From the NCBI GenBank assembly GCA_025936595.1, contig JAICTB010000100.1:1-7967 (forward strand): DNA of 7,967 nt, read 5' to 3'. The stretch is from Thermoleophilia bacterium (GTDB lineage: Bacteria > Actinomycetota > Thermoleophilia > Gaiellales > Gaiellaceae). The notes below the pieces were generated by a model. That model did no database searches and was not told where the DNA came from. It saw only the letters and a program-made list of their open reading frames with translations. Positions 6,628 to 7,967 of this stretch are shown one piece after another (within the stretch, counting starts at the first letter, position 1; every line of letters begins with the position of its first letter). The position numbers and the translations under genes were made by a program.

Positions 6628-6653
6628 CGACGAGCCGCTTGCGCGGCTCGTCG
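6628..6653. terminator. Hairpin between convergent regulator and cupin genes
   Basis: A perfect 11-bp stem (CGACGAGCCGC with GCGGCTCGTCG) around a 4-base loop lies between the stop of the LuxR-family gene (6589) and the stop of the third cupin gene (6673). On the minus strand the loop is GCAA, a stable GNRA tetraloop, followed by CCCTTTA. On the plus strand it is followed by GTATAGA. Neither side has a strong U-tract, so it is probably a shared but moderate terminator. The rest of the 83-base spacer shows nothing else. Confidence 0.65.
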
Positions 6654-6672
6654 GTATAGAGGTGCAGGATTC

Positions 6673-7206
6673 TCAACTGGCCTGCCACCCGCCTGGGATC
6701 GGCTCGCCCATCCGCAGCCCGAAGCGCTCGAGCAGTTCGGGAACGGTCTCTGGCTTCATTTCGACTCCGTAGCGTTCCCGCAGCCGCGCGAACTCACCCG
6801 GGTCGGCCTGGCCAGCGCCGCCGAGCTCGACGAGCTCCTGGAAGAAGCGCTCGAAGCCGGCGGGCGAGATGATCTCGAGGATCCTGCAGGGCGCGTCGCC
6901 TGCGTTCCAGAACGTGTGCCATTGGTTTCGCGGCTTGAAGACGAGATCGCCCGGACCGGCCTCGACGACCTCGTCGCCGAGCAGCGCACCCATCCGGCCC
7001 TCGAGCACGAAGCTGTACTCGTCCTCACGCGTATGCAGATGCAGCGGCGCCGCGAGCGCGCGCGGCGACATCGGATGCTCGACGAGCGAGAAGCGCTCGC
7101 CCGCCTCCGCGCCCTCGATCAGAAACCGCACGCCGATCGTTCCGATGAAGCCTTCCCGTCCCTCGCTCGGCTGCACGATCTTCACGCCTGTAGCCGTTGC
7201 TGACAT
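6673..7206 (-). CDS. Cupin-domain protein controlled by the divergent TetR-family gene
   Basis: A 177-residue single-cupin protein. Motif 1, PLHLHTREDEYSFVLEG (54-70), supplies H56, H58 and E63. Motif 2, AGPGDLVFKPRNQWHTFWN (83-101), supplies H97, so the full metal-binding set is present. After the barrel, ISPAGFERFFQELVEL (113-128) begins a helical tail with the same layout as the second cupin of the nearby operon, which suggests related chemistry. No export signal is present, so it is cytoplasmic. AGGAGG at 7218-7213 lies 6 bases before the ATG and settles the start. The promoter, TTGACA (7276-7271) and TAGCAT (7252-7247) 18 bases apart, would start transcription near 7240, inside a candidate TetR operator. 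A role in transforming or binding a small molecule sensed by the repressor is inferred; the actual substrate is unknown. Confidence 0.9.
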   Translation of the reverse strand: MSATATGVKIVQPSEGREGFIGTIGVRFLIEGAEAGERFSLVEHPMSPRALAAPLHLHTREDEYSFVLEGRMGALLGDEVVEAGPGDLVFKPRNQWHTFWNAGDAPCRILEIISPAGFERFFQELVELGGAGQADPGEFARLRERYGVEMKPETVPELLERFGLRMGEPIPGGWQAS

Positions 7207-7226
7207 GGACCGCCTCCTCTTCTATT

Positions 7227-7240
7227 GGACAGCAGTGTCG
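7227..7240. promoter_or_regulatory. Candidate TetR-family operator, site 1 (cupin side)
   Basis: GGACA-GCAG-TGTCG on the plus strand is a near-perfect inverted repeat (4-bp perfect core arms, 4-base centre). It matches site 2 at 7284-7297. Read outward as TTGGACAGCAGTGTCGC it agrees with the reverse strand of site 2 at 12 of 17 positions, with all differences but one in the 4-base centre. It covers the predicted transcription start of the third cupin gene, where a bound repressor would block transcription. Confidence 0.6.
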
Positions 7241-7246
7241 CGCCAA

Positions 7247-7276
7247 ATGCTAACGCGCAACGGCGGCGTTTGTCAA
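7247..7276 (-). promoter_or_regulatory. Candidate promoter of the third cupin gene
   Basis: On the minus strand a perfect -35 TTGACA (7276-7271) and a -10 TAGCAT (7252-7247, 4 of 6 to consensus with the key T, A and T) are separated by 18 bases. The leader would be about 34 bases with a strong AGGAGG. Its -35 abuts the likely -10 of the divergent TetR-family gene, so the two promoters face away from a shared centre and may compete. Confidence 0.55.
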
Positions 7277-7282
7277 TATCAT
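7277..7282 (+). promoter_or_regulatory. Candidate -10 element of the TetR-family gene
   Basis: TATCAT matches the -10 consensus TATAAT at 5 of 6 bases and ends 9 bases before the ATG at 7292, which would give a leaderless or nearly leaderless mRNA. I see no good -35 at 16-18 bases upstream. A repressor bound at site 2, just downstream, would overlap this start region. Confidence 0.4.
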
Positions 7283-7283
7283 G

Positions 7284-7297
7284 GGACAACGATGTCC
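7284..7297. promoter_or_regulatory. Candidate TetR-family operator, site 2 (repressor-gene side)
   Basis: GGACA-ACGA-TGTCC is a perfect inverted repeat with 5-bp arms and a 4-base centre, the same design as site 1 at 7227-7240. It overlaps the ATG at 7292 and the predicted transcription start of the TetR-family gene, which suggests autorepression. The centres of the two sites are 57 bp apart. Confidence 0.65.
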
Positions 7298-7909
7298 AAC
7301 CAAAAGAGGCCCTACCGCATGAGGCGCCGCGCCGAGCTCGAGGAGCAGACCCGCCTGCGCATCACGGCGAGCGCGGTCGCGCTCCACCAGGAGCTCGGGC
7401 CTGCACGCACTTCGATCAGCGCGATCGCCGAACGTGCCGGCGTCCGCCGCTCGACGGTCTACCGGCACTTCCCGGACGAGGACGCACTCTTCGCAGCCTG
7501 CTCGGCTCACTACCGCGCAGCAAATCCTGCGCCCGACCCGGGCTCGTGGACGGTAATCCGCGACCCGGACGAGCGCACGCGGGTGGCGCTGCGCGAGCTG
7601 TACGCCTTCTACCGCCGCACCAATCACATGTACGCGAGCCTGCTCCGCGACGAGGCCGTCCTCCCGATCGTCGAACGCCTACTCCGCGACTTTCACGGCT
7701 ACCTCCGCGCTGTCCAGGACGTCCTGATGGCGGGACGCGGCCTGCGCGGAACCGCGGCGCGGCGGACCCGTGCGGCGATCGGCCACGCCGTCGCCTTCAC
7801 GACCTGGCGCTCGCTCACTCACGAGCAGGCGCTCGACGACGACGACGCCGCTGCACTCATGTATCGCCTGGTGGAAGCTGCCGCCGGAGCGCCTGCCGGC
7901 AAGCGCTGA
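7292..7909 (+). CDS. TetR-family transcriptional repressor
   Basis: A 205-residue regulator. The N-terminal DNA-binding domain covers about 15-72: helix 1 RLRITASAVALHQELG, then the helix-turn-helix TSISAIAERAGVRRSTVYRH (40-59), closed by FPDEDALFAAC. This is the standard TetR signature. The C-terminal helical part (about 85-200, with DERTRVALRELYAFYRR and LPIVERLLRDFHGYL) would bind the inducer and dimerise; it does not reveal the ligand. Two starts are possible. ATG 7292 has a -10-like TATCAT just upstream and would be leaderless. ATG 7319 follows AGAGG by 9 bases and would remove nine basic N-terminal residues. It is divergent from the third cupin gene, with two matching inverted repeats in the 85-bp spacer, so it most likely represses that gene and itself until a ligand is bound. 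Confidence 0.92.
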   Translation: MSNQKRPYRMRRRAELEEQTRLRITASAVALHQELGPARTSISAIAERAGVRRSTVYRHFPDEDALFAACSAHYRAANPAPDPGSWTVIRDPDERTRVALRELYAFYRRTNHMYASLLRDEAVLPIVERLLRDFHGYLRAVQDVLMAGRGLRGTAARRTRAAIGHAVAFTTWRSLTHEQALDDDDAAALMYRLVEAAAGAPAGKR

Positions 7910-7940
7910 CCGCGGACGGCACCTGCGGTGCAAAAGAAAA

Positions 7941-7956
7941 GCCCCGTTTCCGGGGC
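7941..7956 (-). terminator. Hairpin at the right edge, probably bidirectional
   Basis: GCCCCG and CGGGGC form a 6-bp GC-only stem. On the minus strand the loop is GAAA and the stem is followed by TTTTCTTTTG, a good intrinsic terminator. On the plus strand the loop is TTTC, followed by CTTTC, a weaker one for the TetR-family gene that stops 31 bases earlier. The stronger minus-strand signal suggests a convergent gene beyond the window. Confidence 0.75.
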
Positions 7957-7967
7957 CTTTCGAGTAG

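Noticed and set aside
6869..7291. Upstream extension of the TetR-family frame
   Set aside because: It is antisense to the third cupin gene. TetR proteins begin a few residues before helix 1, which fits 7292 or 7319.
1..7967. CRISPR array, tRNA, insertion sequence or phage genes
   Set aside because: No regularly spaced repeats, cloverleaf sequences, transposase motifs or terminal inverted repeats were seen on either strand.

Overview
The window is high-GC throughout, with strong third-position G/C in every gene, GTG starts, 4-bp stop/start overlaps and probable leaderless regulator genes. This fits a chromosome fragment from a high-GC actinobacterium. A soil lineage such as Thermoleophilia is my guess from the style of the proteins, not something the sequence proves. 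I see no tRNA, rRNA, insertion sequence or CRISPR array, and no clear sign of recent transfer.

Left part (1-3732). The window opens inside a minus-strand gene whose first 99 codons resemble the N-terminus of argininosuccinate lyase-type enzymes. Divergent from it is a small exported protein with a possible chagasin/Ig-like fold. It ends at a strong hairpin terminator (766-795). Convergent onto that terminator is the largest gene, a 969-residue secreted M36 (fungalysin-type) zinc metallopeptidase. It carries a propeptide, the catalytic domain with HENTH and a downstream glutamate, a carboxypeptidase-regulatory-like domain and a C-terminal discoidin-like domain.

Middle part (3841-6589). Three minus-strand genes, a short cupin, a longer cupin and a class I SAM-dependent methyltransferase, are joined by ATGA and GTGA overlaps and so form one translationally coupled operon. 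Divergent from the operon is a LuxR-family regulator with a GAF-like sensor half. The 96-114 bp between them holds a 20-bp element with perfect 8-bp inverted arms. It is centred about 43 bp upstream of the start points I infer for both directions, the classical position for a LuxR-type activator. My reading is a self-contained unit in which the regulator controls itself and the cupin-cupin-methyltransferase operon.

Right part (6628-7967). A third cupin gene is divergent from a TetR-family repressor gene. Their shared 85-bp spacer contains two copies of a GGACA-N4-TGTCC-like operator. One lies at the predicted start of the cupin transcript and the other on the start codon of the repressor gene, so the layout looks like paired repression and autoregulation. 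The window ends in a hairpin whose U-tract is better on the minus strand, which hints at a convergent gene beyond the right edge.

The most interesting content is the 3841-7909 segment: three metal-binding-type cupins, one methyltransferase and two regulators of different families, each with its own candidate operator. The substrate or signal cannot be read from the sequence.
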